Positions 22,006-24,259 of a DNA stretch of 24,259 bases are shown in pieces. Under the pieces are notes generated by a model, which ran no database searches, had not been told where the DNA came from, and saw only the letters and a program-made list of their open reading frames with translations. The position numbers and the translations under genes are program-made. The DNA lies in contig DATCSE010000008.1 in the NCBI GenBank assembly GCA_036568605.1, positions 1-24,259 of the forward strand, in the 5' to 3' direction. Origin of the DNA: DATCSE01 sp036568605 (GTDB lineage: Bacteria > Pseudomonadota > Gammaproteobacteria > Burkholderiales > Burkholderiaceae_C). Within the stretch, counting starts at the first letter, position 1. Every line of letters begins with the position of its first letter.

Positions 22006-22829
22006 GAGGCGAGCTCCACGGCGCCGCCGCTGGTCGTCGACGGCTTGCGGATCGCACCGACGTGCTCGCGCAGCTCCAGCACGATGTCGGTGAACTCCTT
22101 GGAGTAAGTGAGCTCGAGCCCGCGCGGGCGCGGCAGCGCGATCGTCTTCTTCGCGAGGATGCGCCCGGGGCCGCGGCTCATCACGTAGACGGTGTCGGCG
22201 AGGAACACGGCCTCGCGCAGGTCGTGCGTCACGAGGATCACGTTGAAGCGCTGCGCCGCGTGCAGGTCGCGCAGGATGCACCACAGCTCCTCGCGTGTGA
22301 ACGCATCGAGCGCGCCGAACGGCTCGTCGAGCAGCAGCATCTTGGGCTCGTGGATCAGCGCGCGGCAGATCGACGCGCGCTGCTGCATGCCGCCGGAGAG
22401 CTGCCACGGGAACTTGTCCTCGTAGCCGCCGAGGCCGACGCTGCGCAGCAGCTGCCGGCCTTGGGCCTCGTACGACGCCCGCTGCGCCCGGAACCTCGAG
22501 CGGTGCGGCTCGACGATCTCCAGCGGCAGCAGCACGTTGGCCAGCGTCGTGCGCCACGGCAGCAGCGACGACGACTGGAACGCCATGCCGGTGATCTTCA
22601 GCGGCCCGGCGACCTCGCGCCCGTCGACCAGCACGGTGCCCTTGGACGGGCGGCGCAGTCCGGTCGCGAGCTTCATGAAGGTCGACTTGCCGCAGCCCGA
22701 GGGGCCGACGATGGCGACGAATTCGCCCGGCTCGACCGCGAGCGAGATGTCCTCGACCGCGAACTGCTGCTTGGCGAGCAGCTCGTCGTTGTAGGCGAGC
22801 CAGACGTGTTGGAACTCGACGAAGTTCAT
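22002..22829 (-). CDS. ABC transporter ATP-binding protein (SsuB/TauB type)
   Basis: Cytoplasmic ATPase, 275 residues, of the nitrate/sulfonate/taurine importer class. Walker A GPSGCGKST is at 42-50, the Q-loop is in MAFQSSSLLPWRT (Gln85), the signature LSGGMQQRASICRAL starts at 144, Walker B MLLLDE at 164-169 is followed by PFGALDAFTRE, and the H-loop is in ILVTHDLREAVFLAD. The phrase SLLPWRTTLANV is characteristic of this subfamily. The start ATG at 22829 gives MNFVEFQHVWLAYND. It lies 22 nt after the binding-protein stop and overlaps the permease start by 4 nt. The C-terminal 40 residues after the core ABC domain are variable. Confidence 0.95.
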   Translation of the reverse strand: MNFVEFQHVWLAYNDELLAKQQFAVEDISLAVEPGEFVAIVGPSGCGKSTFMKLATGLRRPSKGTVLVDGREVAGPLKITGMAFQSSSLLPWRTTLANVLLPLEIVEPHRSRFRAQRASYEAQGRQLLRSVGLGGYEDKFPWQLSGGMQQRASICRALIHEPKMLLLDEPFGALDAFTREELWCILRDLHAAQRFNVILVTHDLREAVFLADTVYVMSRGPGRILAKKTIALPRPRGLELTYSKEFTDIVLELREHVGAIRKPSTTSGGAVELAS

Positions 22830-22851
22830 GGGGCGGCGGTTCGCGCGCCCC

Positions 22852-23907
22852 TCACTTCTTCGCGACCTTGAAGATGTCCCGCTCAGCCGCCGGCGGCAGC
22901 AGCGTGCCGTTCCAAATCGTCGCCGGGTCGATGCGCTGCTTGGTGCCGTAGGCGTCCGACACCTGGCTGGCCATCAGGCTCAGGCGCGGCCCCAGCGCGT
23001 TGCCGAAGCCTTCGGCCTTCGCGTCCGCGGTCAGCACGGTCGCGTCCAGCGCGAGCTTCAGGCGCTTCTCCTCGAGTGCGGCGTCGACCAGCCCGTCCTT
23101 GGCCTTCAGCGTCGCGATCGCGGCCTTGGGGTCGGCGATCACGTCCTTCACGCCCTTCGTGAAGGCGCGCAGGAAGGCCTTCACCGCCTCGGGGTTCTTC
23201 TTGAGGAAGGTGTCGGACACGATGATCGCGTTGCCGTACAGCTTGACGCCGTAACTCGGGTACGGCAGCACGACGACGTCGTCGGCCTTGACGCCGCGCG
23301 CTTCGAGGTTCAGCAGCGAGGTGAACGAGAAGCCGGTGATCGCATCGATGTCGCCGCGCACCAGCATGGTCTCGCGCAGCGTCGGGTCCATCGCGGTCCA
23401 GTTCCCGGCGTCCAGCCCGTTGGCTTTCGCGAAGATCGGCCAGGCCTTGCGTCCGGCGTCGAACACCGGTGCGCCGAGCTTCCTGCCCTTCAGGTCGGCC
23501 GGGGCCTTGATGCCGGACTTCTTCAGCGCCATCACCGCGGCCGGCGTGTTGTTGTAGACCATCATCACCGCGACCGGCTTGTTCGGCGCGGTCGGGTTGT
23601 TGGCCTGGAACTCCATCAGCGCGGCCAGGTCGGCGAAGCCCATGTCGTAGGCGCCGGAAGCAACGCGAGTCACCGTGCCGCCCGAGCCGTTGCCCGCGTC
23701 GACCGTCACCGCGAGTTTCTCGGCCTTGTAGTAGCCCTTGGCCTCGGGTACCAGGAACATCGCGGCCGGGCCTTCGAAGCGCCAGTCGAGCTGGAACTTG
23801 ACGGCGGTTTCCTGGGCCGTTGCCGGCGATGCGGCGACGACGCACCCGCTTGCAAGCAGGCTCAGCAGGGCGCGGCGCGCGGGGGCGGCAAGGGTGGCGA
23901 GGTTCAA
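22852..23907 (-). CDS. ABC transporter substrate-binding protein, NMT1/THI5-like
   Basis: Periplasmic binding protein, 351 residues, of the NMT1/THI5-like (SsuA/TauA/ThiY) fold. A signal peptide ends near residue 31 (VVAASPATA/QE); Cys22 in LASGC could alternatively be lipidated. The mature protein opens VKFQLDWRFEGPAAMFLVPE then AKGYYKAEKLAVTV, the typical first lobe. GMGF-type family residues appear as YDMGFADLAALMEF. Later come APVFDAGRKAWPIFAKANGL and LVRGDIDAITGFSFTSLLNL. The gene has no ATG at a sensible place. Translation most likely begins at TTG 23907, which follows GGAG by 6 nt. It is the first gene of the unit with the ATPase, permease and deaminase. The ligand is not known. Confidence 0.92.
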   Translation of the reverse strand: MNLATLAAPARRALLSLLASGCVVAASPATAQETAVKFQLDWRFEGPAAMFLVPEAKGYYKAEKLAVTVDAGNGSGGTVTRVASGAYDMGFADLAALMEFQANNPTAPNKPVAVMMVYNNTPAAVMALKKSGIKAPADLKGRKLGAPVFDAGRKAWPIFAKANGLDAGNWTAMDPTLRETMLVRGDIDAITGFSFTSLLNLEARGVKADDVVVLPYPSYGVKLYGNAIIVSDTFLKKNPEAVKAFLRAFTKGVKDVIADPKAAIATLKAKDGLVDAALEEKRLKLALDATVLTADAKAEGFGNALGPRLSLMASQVSDAYGTKQRIDPATIWNGTLLPPAAERDIFKVAKK

Positions 23908-24259
23908 GGCGGTCTCCGTTCTCGGATGGGTCGTGCGGGCGATGCAAATTCTGTGCGCGGCGCAGTGTCAGGGAAACCTGACGCTCGATTCAATGAATCC
24001 CGACCGCGTCTTGCGGGTTGTGCCGATTGAGCATCGACGCCGCAGCGCCGATCTTAGAGGCGTGCATGCCGACGAGTCCTTCGCAGCTTCGAGGAACGCC
24101 AACATGACCTTCGCCTACCGCAGCCTCCTCGCCTCCCTGGCATTCACCGCCACCGTCATTCTCGTCGTGATCGCGCTGCCGACGTCGTGGTAGCGCGGCC
24201 CGTGCACGTCTCGTCCGAGTTCTCTCGTCAGCGTGCCGTCGCGTAGCGCGCTGCCGGCG
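23908..24259. other. Right-edge intergenic region with promoter of the ABC-deaminase unit
   Basis: A stretch of 352 nt with no long gene. It should contain the minus-strand promoter for the binding-protein gene (ribosome binding GGAG just upstream of 23907). It also contains the small plus-strand membrane-peptide frame at 24104-24193. No inverted repeat, tRNA or clear -35/-10 pair was identified by eye. Bases 24194-24259 hold nothing recognisable. Confidence 0.5.
24104..24193 (+). CDS. Candidate 29-residue single-helix membrane peptide
   Basis: A short frame coding MTFAYRSLLASL and then a hydrophobic run TATVILVVIALP, ending TSW before a TAG stop. The ATG at 24104 is preceded by GAGGA eight nt away, a strong ribosome binding site for this DNA. 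The peptide has one positively charged residue near the N-terminus and one probable membrane helix of about 20 residues, resembling the many tiny inner-membrane peptides of proteobacteria. The alternative is a chance frame. It is divergent from the ABC-deaminase unit. Confidence 0.45.
   Translation: MTFAYRSLLASLAFTATVILVVIALPTSW

Overview
The window is high-GC, gene-dense chromosomal DNA that reads as a betaproteobacterium of the order Burkholderiales, perhaps a Rubrivivax/Leptothrix/Methylibium-like relative. This rests on codon use, the urt operon form, and GC-rich palindromic repeats of kinds I associate with that group; no rRNA or other marker gene is present, so genus is not claimed. No tRNA, rRNA, CRISPR array, intact insertion sequence or phage gene was seen.

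Region 1 (1-1609, minus): the N-terminal part of an EamA/DMT-type exporter, cut by the window edge, preceded by a JmjC/cupin-like oxygenase-type protein. Region 2 (1768-7731, plus): a complete urtABCDE operon, the urea ABC transporter. A sigma-54-like -24/-12 element lies just upstream of urtA. The operon is interrupted at three gene junctions by long palindromic repeats of two families. One repeat lies inside the reading frame of urtC and encodes most of its N-terminal tail.

Region 3 (7738-10777): a DUF4397 lipoprotein (minus), then a Gtt1-like glutathione S-transferase and an M20 amidohydrolase (plus). The last two are separated by another palindromic element flanked by an apparent short duplication. 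Region 4 (10827-12362, minus): a compact three-gene unit of an isoprenylcysteine methyltransferase-like membrane protein, a small cupin and a YfcE-type phosphodiesterase. Divergent from it is a lipoprotein of unknown function. A perfect 17-bp hairpin lies after that lipoprotein. Next comes a complete ureD (urease accessory gene, minus) with no other urease gene beside it.

Region 5 (14386-17648): an aldoxime-nitrile catabolic cluster. A divergent AraC-type regulator faces a nitrilase and a heme aldoxime dehydratase, predicted to convert an aldoxime to a nitrile and then to a carboxylic acid plus ammonia. Region 6 (17916-20539, minus): a di-heme cytochrome c peroxidase followed 17 nt later by a methyl-accepting chemotaxis protein. 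Region 7 (20748-23907, minus): a four-gene unit made of an NMT1/THI5-like binding protein, ABC ATPase, permease and nucleoside/base deaminase, with overlapping ends and non-ATG starts. This looks like uptake plus deamination of a nitrogenous base-like compound. Near the right edge a 29-residue single-helix membrane peptide has a good ribosome binding site.

A common theme is nitrogen scavenging: urea uptake, ureD, ammonia release from nitriles, amide hydrolysis and deamination of an imported compound. That link is inference. The most unusual direct observations are the repeat-derived N-terminus of UrtC, the clustering of palindromic repeats at gene junctions, and the isolated ureD.
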